The notes below the pieces were generated by a model that searched no databases, was not told the DNA's origin, and saw only the letters and a list, made by a program, of their open reading frames with translations. Below, piece after piece: positions 27,566 to 36,153 of a stretch of DNA of 64,000 nt. The position numbers and the translations under genes are program-made. The stretch comes from Bacteroidales bacterium (lineage in GTDB: Bacteria; Bacteroidota; Bacteroidia; Bacteroidales; F082). The stretch covers positions 1-64,000 of the forward strand of contig JALNZT010000022.1 of assembly GCA_023229135.1 (NCBI GenBank), read 5' to 3'. Position 1 is the first letter of the stretch; every line of letters begins with the position of its first letter.

Positions 27566-28495
27566 ATGAAAAAGTTTCTACTTATTATCACAAGTTTCAT
27601 TCTCTTTTATTCCTCTTCTCACCTCAAAGCACAGGAAATTGCTCCTATTGGTGCGGAGTGGCATTACACCATGCGGCTTTTTATGTCGGAAGAGGAGCGA
27701 TTTGTTCATATTGAATCCATAAAAGACACTGTTGTAAATGAAAAATTGTGTAGAATGCTTGATGTTAAACATGGTTTCTCCTGCTACTTTTACAACGAAA
27801 AAGAGTTTGTTTACCAGGAAGATAGCATCGTTTATTTCTATTCTCCCGTTGTTAACGATTTCCAAATAATGTACGATCTGAACGCTAAAAAGGACAGTTC
27901 GTGGGTAATCATCTACAAAGTTGATCCATTTATAACCGATACGGTTCTGGTTACGGTAGATTCTGTGTATAGTATTTCTATCAACAACAAGTCCTTACTT
28001 GCTTTTGATGTTACTTATCAATCACTGATCGATGAGTTTTGGCATTATACCGGGACTATTGTTGAATTAATGGGCGACAAGCTTTATCTGTTCAATTATA
28101 TCAGCATGGCAAGTGGCGCAATATGCGATGTTGATTATCCCGGAGGTTTGCGGTGTTATCAGGACAATTATCTGGGATTTTATTCAACAGGTATTGCAGA
28201 ATCCTGCACTTTCGTTACGGATATATCTGAACATAAAAGCATTACAACCATAAACAACTACCCCAACCCTTTCAACAATTCAACCACACTGAGCTATAAG
28301 CTGAATAGTGATGCCGAGGTGACGATCACAATATTTAACCAAGTGGGAGAAACAATTGAAGTAATAAAACAAAAAAGCCAAGCTGGAGAACAAAAGCTGC
28401 TTCTGAACACCGAAACCTATCCTGCCGGGATATATTATTATTCAATAATATCTGGAAATCAACAAATTAAAAACAAAATGATAAAGGTGAATTAA
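27566..28495 (+). CDS. Secreted protein of unknown function with T9SS type A sorting domain
   Basis: 309 residues. The ATG at 27566 gives a good signal peptide (MKKFLLIITSFILFYSSS, cleavage near LKAQE); an upstream in-frame start at 27530 would spoil it. The middle region (about 25-230) is beta-rich and I do not recognise it. The last ~75 residues (NNYPNPFNNST, FNQVGE, YPAGIYYYSI, IKVN) are a type A T9SS sorting domain, so the protein is exported across the outer membrane and released or anchored through A-LPS. It stands alone just right of the toxin remnant; 27309-27565 holds no convincing gene. Confidence 0.75.
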   Translation: MKKFLLIITSFILFYSSSHLKAQEIAPIGAEWHYTMRLFMSEEERFVHIESIKDTVVNEKLCRMLDVKHGFSCYFYNEKEFVYQEDSIVYFYSPVVNDFQIMYDLNAKKDSSWVIIYKVDPFITDTVLVTVDSVYSISINNKSLLAFDVTYQSLIDEFWHYTGTIVELMGDKLYLFNYISMASGAICDVDYPGGLRCYQDNYLGFYSTGIAESCTFVTDISEHKSITTINNYPNPFNNSTTLSYKLNSDAEVTITIFNQVGETIEVIKQKSQAGEQKLLLNTETYPAGIYYYSIISGNQQIKNKMIKVN

Positions 28496-28908
28496 CAAGC
28501 TGACATTAGTTGAAAGAGAAACTTTGTTCAAAACGCTCATCTTAAACTAAAAAGCGCATTGCCTAACAAAAAAAAGAATTATGTCATGTCTGGTTTACCA
28601 AGAGAAGGATTTGTGTATAGTCAAAAGCAAAATATCGAAAGTCCGTTACGCCTCATATTCAGAATCATTTTTTTCAAAACACCAAACCCCCAATCCCATA
28701 AACTTAATATTTCAGAAAGTACAGGAACTTCTCGAAGTTCCTCCTATTCATTAACAATGACAAATAGGTACTAAAAAAACATTCAGCATGGCACCCCCAA
28801 TCCCCTAATTTAGAATCAATTTGAACAAATACTTTCTTAAATTTGCAAATGCATTTGCGTAGTTCTTATCCAAAAAGCACCTAACACATCACACCTAACG
28901 GAAGAAAT
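28496..28908. other. Non-coding stretch with a possible promoter
   Basis: No convincing gene. TAAATTTG at 28838-28845 is a full TAnnTTTG match about 64 bases before the next start codon; the nearest TTTG (28820-28823) is too close to be a normal -33 element. A small perfect hairpin, AGGAACTT-CTCG-AAGTTCCT, lies at 28723-28742 without a T run. Confidence 0.35.
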
Positions 28909-29895
28909 ATGGTAAACCTTTCCACAAATTACATGGGGTTGAAGCTGAAAAACCCAATCATCGTTGGCAGTTCCGGGCTGACAAATTCTGTTGAGAACAT
29001 TAAGGAAGCCGCTGCTAATGGCGCTGCTGCCGTGGTACTGAAATCGCTTTTCGAAGAGCAGATAACGCATGGCGCAAGCCACACACTGGTGCAGGACGAA
29101 TACAGCAACATTTATCCCGAAGCCGAGGATTATGTGCGGCACTACACCCGTCAAAACGATGTCGATAAATACATCACACTGATTCGCGAAAGCAAAAAAG
29201 CGGTAGATATTCCTATCATCGCCAGCATCAACTGTGTCTCATCTCAGGAGTGGATCGACTTCGCCCTGAAAATTGAAGAAGCCGGCGCTGATGGCATCGA
29301 GCTCAACGTTTTCGTGCTTCCATCCGACCCGCATCATAGCGCACAGGACAACGAAAAAGTGTATTTTGAAATCTTAGAAAAGATCACCAAAACCATTAAA
29401 ATTCCTATCGCCTTAAAAATGAGCTACTATTTTTCGAGCTTAGCAAAAATGGCGCTAAACCTTTCGTGGACAGGCATTTCCGGACTGGTATTTTTCAACC
29501 GTTTTTTCTCACCCGATATTGATATCGACAAGTTTGAAATCAGAGCGTCCAATGTTTTCAGCCATCCCGAGGAGCTGGCTATTTCATTGCGCTGGGTGGC
29601 TATGATGTCAACCAAAGTACATTGTGATATTGCAGCTTCAACTGGCATCCACGACAGCAAATCTGTTATAAAACAGCTACTTGCAGGTGCTAAAGCCGTT
29701 CAAATCGCTTCTGTATTATACAAGAAAGGCTTTCAGGAAATTGGCGTGATGCTGAAAGAAATTGAAAGCTGGATGGAAAAACACAAATTCAGCAGCACCG
29801 ACCAGTTTATCGGGAGAATGAGCGTGAAAGAAGCCGACAATCCCGCTGCCTACGAAAGGGTGCAGTTTATGAAGCATTTCAGCGGCATCGAATAA
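28909..29895 (+). CDS. Dihydroorotate dehydrogenase-like flavoprotein
   Basis: 328-residue FMN-binding TIM barrel of the DHOD-like subfamily seen in Bacteroidota and other anaerobes, separate from the pyrimidine-pathway PyrD. Family features are the opening NYMGLKLKNPIIVGSSGL, an IIASINCVS strand, the GADGIELNVF segment where DHODs bind substrate and FMN, and a C-terminal phosphate-binding GAKAVQIAS. The true substrate of this subfamily is not established; orotate synthesis should not be assumed. It is monocistronic, possibly from the promoter near 28838, and convergent with the Old Yellow Enzyme gene. Confidence 0.8.
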   Translation: MVNLSTNYMGLKLKNPIIVGSSGLTNSVENIKEAAANGAAAVVLKSLFEEQITHGASHTLVQDEYSNIYPEAEDYVRHYTRQNDVDKYITLIRESKKAVDIPIIASINCVSSQEWIDFALKIEEAGADGIELNVFVLPSDPHHSAQDNEKVYFEILEKITKTIKIPIALKMSYYFSSLAKMALNLSWTGISGLVFFNRFFSPDIDIDKFEIRASNVFSHPEELAISLRWVAMMSTKVHCDIAASTGIHDSKSVIKQLLAGAKAVQIASVLYKKGFQEIGVMLKEIESWMEKHKFSSTDQFIGRMSVKEADNPAAYERVQFMKHFSGIE

Positions 29896-29944
29896 ATAAC
29901 AGAACCGGTTTACGCAGCCGGTATTTTGATTCATAATTCATCGC

Positions 29945-31036
29945 TTATGCCTCATTTATAAAAGGATAATCGGTAAACCCTCTGTGATCGCCTCCGTAAA
30001 AAGTTTCTGTGTTGTAAGCATTCAGTCTTTCGTTCTGCGCATAACGAAGAACCAGATCGGGATTCGAGATAAAATCTTTTCCAAAAGCAACCAAATCGGC
30101 AAAACCTTCTACTACAGCAGCCTCTGCAGTTTTAAAATTATAACCGGCACTGGTAATTAAGCTGGTTTTTATCCAAGGCCGAAAATGTTGAGTAGGACTT
30201 TTTAGATACTGATCCATCCCTTCGATGGTGTGCGGAAAAGGCTCAATCAAATGGATATAAGCCAAATTGAAGTCGTTGAGTTGTTCGATAAAATACGCAT
30301 AAGTTTCTACCGGATTGTTGTTGCGTACGCCAAAATTTGTTCCCGACGGGCTCAGGCGTATGCCGGTACGTTCGGCACCAATCTCAGCAACAACAGCCGC
30401 CGTAACCTGCAAGCCGAAAAGGGCTTTGTTGGCAATAGAACCGCCATATTCATCCGTTCTCAGATTACTGCTGTCGTTCAAAAACTGTTCGATCAGGTAA
30501 CCGTTCGCGCCATGAATTTCCACGCCGTCAAATCCTGCTTCGATGGCATTGCGCGCTGCTTTGCGGTAATCTTCTATCGTTTGCTCAATCTCTGCTTTTG
30601 TGAGTGCATGCGGAATTACAGGATTTTTTTTGCCTTCGGGCGTGGTAACATGACCCGTTTCGGCCACTGCTGAAGGCCCGACAGGAAGTCCACCATCAAG
30701 CTGCAACAGCGGATGTGAGTGTCGGCCTACATGCCACATCTGACAAAAAATACGCCCGCCTTTTGCGTGAACGGCATCAGTGACGAGTTTCCAGCCTTCA
30801 ATTTGCTCCATACTATAAATGCCCGGCGTATTCGGATATCCCTGGCCTTTAGGTGAAATCTGGCTGGCCTCGCTGATGATAAGGCCGGCAGTGGCACGTT
30901 GACTGTAATACTCAGCATGTATTTCATTGGTTACAAGACCCTTGGCCGCCCGCTGACGTGTTAGCGGCGCCATCACAAAACGGTTTGGCAACAGCAAATC
31001 TCCAATTCGGAAAGGTTCTAAAAGTGGTTTAGGCAT
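29945..31036 (-). CDS. Old Yellow Enzyme family alkene reductase
   Basis: FMN-dependent NAD(P)H oxidoreductase that reduces activated C=C bonds or nitro groups. 363 residues, full length TIM barrel. Motifs: PLLEPFRIGDLLLPNRFVMAPLTR at the start (split here: PNRFVMAPLTR is the diagnostic part), the substrate-binding pair in EIHGANGYL (His and Asn, about 180-185), DSSNLRTDEYGGS, and the phosphate-binding VAFGKDFISNPDL near the end. It is divergent from hmgA across a 100-bp region. It is probably a stress or detoxification enzyme; there is no evidence that it belongs to tyrosine degradation. Confidence 0.9.
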   Translation of the reverse strand: MPKPLLEPFRIGDLLLPNRFVMAPLTRQRAAKGLVTNEIHAEYYSQRATAGLIISEASQISPKGQGYPNTPGIYSMEQIEGWKLVTDAVHAKGGRIFCQMWHVGRHSHPLLQLDGGLPVGPSAVAETGHVTTPEGKKNPVIPHALTKAEIEQTIEDYRKAARNAIEAGFDGVEIHGANGYLIEQFLNDSSNLRTDEYGGSIANKALFGLQVTAAVVAEIGAERTGIRLSPSGTNFGVRNNNPVETYAYFIEQLNDFNLAYIHLIEPFPHTIEGMDQYLKSPTQHFRPWIKTSLITSAGYNFKTAEAAVVEGFADLVAFGKDFISNPDLVLRYAQNERLNAYNTETFYGGDHRGFTDYPFINEA

Positions 31037-31099
31037 CTTAATTAACTTGTTTTAATAAAATGGTTTTAAATGATAACACCCATTAAACAATTTTTTATG

Positions 31100-31107
31100 T
31101 AGATTTG
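31100..31107 (+). promoter_or_regulatory. -7 promoter element for hmgA-hppD
   Basis: TAGATTTG matches TAnnTTTG and lies 30 bases before the hmgA ATG, leaving a leader of about 23 bases. There is no clear TTG upstream. Confidence 0.45.
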
Positions 31108-31136
31108 TTCTTAATAAAAACCCAAACTTAAATAAA

Positions 31137-32294
31137 ATGCCACACTACATTAGCAGAGGACAAGTGCCCCCCAAGCGACATACGGTTTTTCGCAAGCCAA
31201 ACGGCGAGCTATATGCCGAGGAGCTGGTTTCCACAGAAGGGTTTTCGGATGTTTATTCGCTGATTTATCACAGCTACCCTCCCACTTTTGTGAAAGAAAT
31301 TGGGAAAACTATTTCTGTAAAACCCCAGGTCGCGCTCGAAAATAATATGCAGAACCGTAGCTTTTATGGTTTCAAGGTGACTCCAAAGGCTGATTTCTTA
31401 GAAAGCCGTATGCCGATTTTAGTCAATAACGATGTGTATATCAGTCTGGCAGCCCCCAAAGAGTCGATGAAAGACTATTTCTATAAAAATTCGCAGGCCG
31501 ACGAGATGATTTTCGTCCATGAAGGCAGAGGGAAATTGCACAGCATTTATGGTAGCATTGACTTTGTATATGGCGACCACTTGATTATCCCACGTGGCAC
31601 GATTTACCAGATGGAATTTGACACGCCCAACAACAGGCTTTTTATTATTGAAGCATTCCATACGCTGCGTTTCCCGAAGCGCTATCTTGGCAAGGAAGGA
31701 CAACTTCTGGAGAATTCTCCCTTTTGCGAACGCGACCTGAAAGTACCGCAAAACCTGGTAACGCACGATGAAAAAGGTGATTTTTTGGTAATGATAAAAC
31801 GCGACGATTTACTCTTCCCTTATACCTATGGTTCACATCCTTTTGATGCCATCGGCTGGGACGGCTGCCACTATCCTTTTGGGCTTTCGATACACGATTT
31901 CGAGCCCATAACAGGACGTATCCATCAGCCGCCACCAGTGCATCAAACCTTTGAAACGCCTGCTTTTGTTACCTGCGCCTTCGTGCCACGACTCTACGAC
32001 TACCATCCCGATTCTATCCCGGCGCCCTATCACCACAGCAATGTTGATTCTGATGAGTTACTTTATTACGTGGATGGCGACTTTATGAGCAGAAACCACG
32101 TGGAGCGGGGTATGATCACGCTGCATCCTATTGGCATTCCGCATGGCCCGCATCCGGGTGCCGCCGAAAGAAGCATTGGCAAAACAAAAACTGATGAATT
32201 GGCCGTGATGGTTGATACGTTTAAACCACTTAAACTAACTAAGCTGGCATTAGATATCGAAGACCCTGAATATTATAAAAGTTGGAAAATTTAA
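31137..32294 (+). CDS. hmgA: Homogentisate 1,2-dioxygenase
   Basis: Opens the ring of homogentisate to maleylacetoacetate in tyrosine/phenylalanine degradation. 385 residues, the short bacterial form of the cupin dioxygenase. The iron site is visible as His299/300 with Asp306/Glu307 in YHHSNVDSDE, and His336 in IPHGPHPG. Other family blocks are YHSYPPT, IIPRGTIYQ and the HQPPPVHQTF lid. It is first in an operon with hppD 10 bases downstream. Divergent from the Old Yellow Enzyme gene. The assignment is secure; iron-ligand numbering is by motif and not by structure. Confidence 0.93.
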   Translation: MPHYISRGQVPPKRHTVFRKPNGELYAEELVSTEGFSDVYSLIYHSYPPTFVKEIGKTISVKPQVALENNMQNRSFYGFKVTPKADFLESRMPILVNNDVYISLAAPKESMKDYFYKNSQADEMIFVHEGRGKLHSIYGSIDFVYGDHLIIPRGTIYQMEFDTPNNRLFIIEAFHTLRFPKRYLGKEGQLLENSPFCERDLKVPQNLVTHDEKGDFLVMIKRDDLLFPYTYGSHPFDAIGWDGCHYPFGLSIHDFEPITGRIHQPPPVHQTFETPAFVTCAFVPRLYDYHPDSIPAPYHHSNVDSDELLYYVDGDFMSRNHVERGMITLHPIGIPHGPHPGAAERSIGKTKTDELAVMVDTFKPLKLTKLALDIEDPEYYKSWKI

Positions 32295-32304
32295 TTAACT
32301 AAAG

Positions 32305-33402
32305 ATGAATAAAAAAGATTTTTTACCACTCAAAGGAACAGATTATGTTGAGTTTTATGTTGGCAATGCCAAGCAGGCCGCGCATTATTATCAAACCGCA
32401 TTTGGTTTTCAGCCCTTGGCCTATGCCGGATTAGAAACAGGATTGAAAGACCGCACCAGCTATGCTTTGCGACAAGGCAAAATTACCTTTGTTTTCACCA
32501 CGGCACTTATTCCGGATTCGCCCATTGCCGAGCATCAAAAACTGCATGGCGATGGCATCAAAGTAATTGCGCTTTGGGTTGACAACGCCCGTCAGGCTTA
32601 TAAAGAAACCATAGCAAGAGGTGCCCGTTCCTATATGGAGCCGAGAGTTGACATCGACGGAAACGGCGAGGTAGTGATGAGTGGTATCTATACTTATGGA
32701 GAAACAGTGCATATTTTTGTTGAACGTAAAAATTATTTTGGGCCATTTTTGCCTGGTTTTAAAAAATGGAATCCCAGCTACCAACCTACCGACGTCGGGC
32801 TAAAATATGTGGACCATATCGTGGGCAACGTAAACTGGGGTGAGATGAACAACTGGATCAATTTTTACGGCTCAGTGATGGGTTTTGAGCAGTTGATTTC
32901 TTTTGACGACAAAGACATCTCAACAGAATATACCGCGCTGATGAGCAAGGTGATGTGCAACGACAATATGCGTATAAAATTCCCAATTAACGAACCCGCC
33001 AAAGGAAAGAAAAAGTCTCAGATTGAAGAATACATCGATTTTTATCGCGGCCCGGGAGCACAGCATGTTGCTATGGCTACCGATGATATTATCAAAACAA
33101 TTGAGCAATTAAAGTCTAGAGGCGTAGAATTTTTGCGTGTACCAGAAGTCTATTACGAAACGGTCATGGAACGCGTGAAAGAAATTGATGAAGACCTTGA
33201 AACACTCAAAAGATTAAACATCCTGATTGATCGGGACGAAGAAGGTTATCTTTTGCAGCTTTTCACCAAGCCGGTACAAGACCGACCTACGGTTTTCTTT
33301 GAAATTATTCAGCGCAAAGGTGCGAAATCTTTTGGGAAAGGAAACTTTAAAGCACTTTTTGAAGCCATTGAACTGGAACAGGAAAGCAGAGGAACACTTT
33401 AG
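32305..33402 (+). CDS. hppD: 4-hydroxyphenylpyruvate dioxygenase
   Basis: Converts 4-hydroxyphenylpyruvate to homogentisate, the step before HmgA. 365 residues with two VOC-type domains (about 12-145 and 165-350). The iron triad is visible: His171 (YVDHIVGNV), His254 (GAQHVAMATDD) and Glu333 (FFEIIQRKG). The C-terminal helix that closes the active site (GKGNFKALFEAIE) is present. It is translated 10 bases after hmgA, hence the same transcript. A MITE-like repeat and no gene fill the 390 bases to fahA. Confidence 0.95.
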   Translation: MNKKDFLPLKGTDYVEFYVGNAKQAAHYYQTAFGFQPLAYAGLETGLKDRTSYALRQGKITFVFTTALIPDSPIAEHQKLHGDGIKVIALWVDNARQAYKETIARGARSYMEPRVDIDGNGEVVMSGIYTYGETVHIFVERKNYFGPFLPGFKKWNPSYQPTDVGLKYVDHIVGNVNWGEMNNWINFYGSVMGFEQLISFDDKDISTEYTALMSKVMCNDNMRIKFPINEPAKGKKKSQIEEYIDFYRGPGAQHVAMATDDIIKTIEQLKSRGVEFLRVPEVYYETVMERVKEIDEDLETLKRLNILIDRDEEGYLLQLFTKPVQDRPTVFFEIIQRKGAKSFGKGNFKALFEAIELEQESRGTL

Positions 33403-33576
33403 TTTTTTTAGTGATCCGATTACTTCTTTGTTTATGTTTTGGAAGTAGTGATTGACGCTAAAGCCATCAAGCTATAACCTTGTAGATTTACATTTTAAAA
33501 TAATTTATCGATTCATCATAAATCCTAAACCTAAAAATACAAACGCTTAACCTTGATCACTTTTTAGTATTCAAGG

Positions 33577-33744
33577 TTGAGCCACTCCGAAAAATAATAG
33601 GCTGTCATAAAGACACGAAAGCACAAAGATTTCACTAAGGTTATACTATTAATTTACAACTCCTTGTGATAGATAGCTCCGATAGCTATCGGAAAGAAGA
33701 CTTAGTGTTGTTTCTTTGTTTTTGACTTTTCGGAGTGGCCTCAA
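33577..33744. repeat. MITE-like inverted-repeat element, copy 1
   Basis: Ends are TTGAG-CCACTCCGAAAA (33577-33593) and its inverted partner TTTTCGGAGTGGCCTCAA (33727-33744). The right arm read backwards continues GTCAAAAACAAAGAAA ... CACTAAG, shared with the copies near 56.6 and 60.4 kb. The interior also has a perfect 16-bp palindrome (33678-33693). There is no coding capacity. The rest of 33403-33792 shows no gene. Confidence 0.8.
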
Positions 33745-33792
33745 GCTTTAAGCATTTAAACTGATTTTGAATAAAAAAAATTAAACGCAATT

Positions 33793-35064
33793 ATGTTAAA
33801 GTCAACTAATCCGGAGTTTACTTCCTGGATTGATGTACCACAAGAAAGTGATTTCCCGATTCAGAATTTGCCATACGGAATGGCCTCATCCGGCGAGCTG
33901 GTTTTTGCAGCTTCGAGAATAGGCGATACCGTAATAGATCTTTCAGTCTTGGCTGATTTCGGCTATTTCGACAGCCTGCCCATTGACAACCTTTGGGTCT
34001 TTTACCAAAAAAACCTCAACGAGCTGGTTGCCATGCCCAAAGCAGTTCGTGTGGCACTTCGCGAGCGGCTTTCTGAGCTTTTTTCTTCAGAAAATGGTGA
34101 GCTGCGCGACAATGAAGAAGTCAGAAATCTCATCTTGTATGCTGCTGAAGAGATACAAATGCTGCTGCCCTTAGATATCGGAGACTACACCGATTTTTAC
34201 TCCAGCATCGAGCATGCCACCAATGTGGGTATTATGTTTCGAGATCCCGCCAACGCCCTGCTTCCCAACTGGAAACACCTGCCCGTAGGTTATCACGGAC
34301 GCGCTTCTTCAATCGTGGTTTCGGGCACTTCGGTGCATCGCCCCAAAGGCCAAACCCGTCCTGATGACACCAAGCCACCGGTTTTTGGGCCTTCAAAACA
34401 ATTGGATTTTGAGCTGGAAATGGCCTTTATCACTTCGGCCAAAACAAATCTTGGTGATTCAATTTCAGTAGAAGATGCCGAAGATGCGATTTTCGGGCTG
34501 GTGCTGTTCAACGACCTTTCGGCCCGCGATCTGCAACGCTGGGAATATGTGCCACTCGGCCCGTTTTTAGCTAAAAGTTTTGGCTCGGTAATTTCACCCT
34601 GGGTGATTACCATGGAAGCACTGGAACCTTTCAGAACGCAAGGACCAAAACAGGAACCGGAAGTTTTGCCGTATCTAAAAACCACAGGAGAACACAATTT
34701 CGACATTGAGCTGCAAGTAGCCATTCAGCCAAAAAATAGCGAAGCAGCCTTGGTATGCCAGTCTAATTTCAAATATTTATACTGGAATATGGCACAACAA
34801 CTTGCGCATCAAACTGTTGCAGGCTGTAATATCAATCCAGGCGATATGTATGCTTCGGGAACCATCAGCGGAAAAACGCCTGATTCCTTTGGTTCCCTGC
34901 TCGAATTAAGCTGGAAAGGCACCAAAAAACTCGCTATGAAAGACGGCAGCGAAAGGACTTTTCTCCAAGACAACGACACCGTTATTATACGTGGCCAAGC
35001 CAGAAAGGGAAAGCTCCGGATTGGCTTTGGAGAATGCGTTACCACAATTTTACCCGCGAAATAG
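33793..35064 (+). CDS. fahA: Fumarylacetoacetase
   Basis: Last step of tyrosine degradation: hydrolyses fumarylacetoacetate to fumarate and acetoacetate. 423 residues with the N-terminal SH3-like domain (about 15-120) and the FAH catalytic barrel (about 125-420). Characteristic blocks are DFYSSIEHATNVG (metal-binding Asp and catalytic His), the GYHGRASS loop, the acidic metal ligands in LDFELEMAF, LFNDLSARDLQ and MYASGTISG near the end. It is followed 10 bases later by a flavin reductase gene. Maleylacetoacetate isomerase, needed before this step, is not found in the window. Confidence 0.95.
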   Translation: MLKSTNPEFTSWIDVPQESDFPIQNLPYGMASSGELVFAASRIGDTVIDLSVLADFGYFDSLPIDNLWVFYQKNLNELVAMPKAVRVALRERLSELFSSENGELRDNEEVRNLILYAAEEIQMLLPLDIGDYTDFYSSIEHATNVGIMFRDPANALLPNWKHLPVGYHGRASSIVVSGTSVHRPKGQTRPDDTKPPVFGPSKQLDFELEMAFITSAKTNLGDSISVEDAEDAIFGLVLFNDLSARDLQRWEYVPLGPFLAKSFGSVISPWVITMEALEPFRTQGPKQEPEVLPYLKTTGEHNFDIELQVAIQPKNSEAALVCQSNFKYLYWNMAQQLAHQTVAGCNINPGDMYASGTISGKTPDSFGSLLELSWKGTKKLAMKDGSERTFLQDNDTVIIRGQARKGKLRIGFGECVTTILPAK

Positions 35065-35074
35065 CTCCGCTTTT

Positions 35075-35935
35075 ATGATGACCATAAACCCCTACGAATT
35101 CGACCAGCGAAAGCTGCACCGCTTGATGCTTGGCAGCATTGCGCCGCGGCCTATCGCTTTTGCCAGCACTGTTGATAAAGATGGCAATCCGAATCTTTCG
35201 CCTTTTAGTTTTTTCAACGCTTTTGGCGTGAATCCTACTACCTTAATTTTTTCGCCCGCTCGCCGTGGACGCGACAACACTACCAAAGACACCTTTAAAA
35301 ACCTGAAGCAAGTGCCTGAGGTAGTGATTAATGTAGTGAATTTTGCATTGGTGCAGCAGGTGAGCCTAGCTAGTACGGAATATGCACGTGGCGTGAATGA
35401 ATTTACCAAAGCAGGTTTAACCACCATTGCTTCCGAAACGATCAGGCCTTTTCGGGTAGCCGAATCGCCTGTGCAGTTTGAATGTAAAGTGCGCCAAATC
35501 ATCGAAACCGGAGATGGCCCCGGAGCTGCAAACCTCATCATCTGCGAAATACTTCGTATGCACATCAACAAAGAGGTGCTGGATGAAAAAGGCGAAATCG
35601 ACGTAGAAAAAATCGACCTCGTGGGCCGACATGGCGGCAACTTCTACGTGCGGGCACATGGTGCAGCTAATTTTATTGTTCCCAAACCCTTAGCTGAGCC
35701 CGGCATTGGCATTGATGCATTACCCGAAAAAATAAAGCACCATCAACTTTTATGCGGCAATGATTTGGGGCAGTTGGGTAATCTATCCGGCTTTCCTGAT
35801 GAAGAAATGTTGATCCAACTAAAAGCAAAAAAGCCGGCCAATCAAGCGGTAGAAGCTACTATCAAGCAGGCCAAAGCCTTAATTTCAGAAAATAAACCCG
35901 ATGAGGCACTGGCTGTTTTGATGGCCTGGCTCTGA
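35075..35935 (+). CDS. Flavin reductase family protein (flavoredoxin-like)
   Basis: 286-residue FMN-binding split-barrel protein of the flavin reductase/DIM6-NTAB family. The SIAPRPIAFAST segment and NLSPFSFFNAFG are the FMN-phosphate and isoalloxazine motifs; FECKVRQI and the later GRHGG support the family. A C-terminal helical tail follows about residue 230. Tandem ATGs at 35075 and 35078 are possible starts, 10-13 bases after fahA; an in-frame start far upstream inside fahA is not credible. Homologues are often found beside fahA in Bacteroidota, but what they reduce in this pathway is not known. Confidence 0.85.
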   Translation: MMTINPYEFDQRKLHRLMLGSIAPRPIAFASTVDKDGNPNLSPFSFFNAFGVNPTTLIFSPARRGRDNTTKDTFKNLKQVPEVVINVVNFALVQQVSLASTEYARGVNEFTKAGLTTIASETIRPFRVAESPVQFECKVRQIIETGDGPGAANLIICEILRMHINKEVLDEKGEIDVEKIDLVGRHGGNFYVRAHGAANFIVPKPLAEPGIGIDALPEKIKHHQLLCGNDLGQLGNLSGFPDEEMLIQLKAKKPANQAVEATIKQAKALISENKPDEALAVLMAWL

Positions 35936-35971
35936 TAAAAAATTGCAACAATTGCGGAAATTTATTTTATT

Positions 35972-36003
35972 AACCGGCAGGGAAAACCTTGTCGGTTATT
36001 TTA
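35972..36003 (+). terminator. Terminator after the flavin reductase gene
   Basis: AACCGGCAGG pairs imperfectly with CCTTGTCGGTT around GAAAA and is followed by a T-rich run. Confidence 0.55.
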
Positions 36004-36099
36004 TTTAATTCCTGACATACAATAACTTACATCGGGTTAACAGCTATTTAGAATCATCCTAATTAAGGGTAAAAAATGAGGTTTCAATGATATTTCAAT

Positions 36100-36107
36100 T
36101 AAATTTG
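36100..36107 (+). promoter_or_regulatory. -7 promoter element for the first C25 protease
   Basis: TAAATTTG matches TAnnTTTG, 46 bases before the first ATG at 36154. No TTG is found 17-23 bases upstream. Confidence 0.35.
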
Positions 36108-36153
36108 TCAGCGATTGATGTTATTGCAAACCATATTGTACAAAATTGATTAA

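Noticed and set aside
28559..28774. 71-residue open frame
   Set aside because: Low-complexity polar translation with no family match or start signal; treated as intergenic.
28909..29895. Pyrimidine-pathway dihydroorotate dehydrogenase (pyrD)
   Set aside because: Sequence fits the separate DHOD-like subfamily, and no other pyr gene is in the window.
34991..35074. Extended N-terminus of the flavin reductase inside fahA
   Set aside because: The extra residues come from the fahA coding strand in another frame; tandem ATGs at 35075/35078 directly precede the conserved domain.
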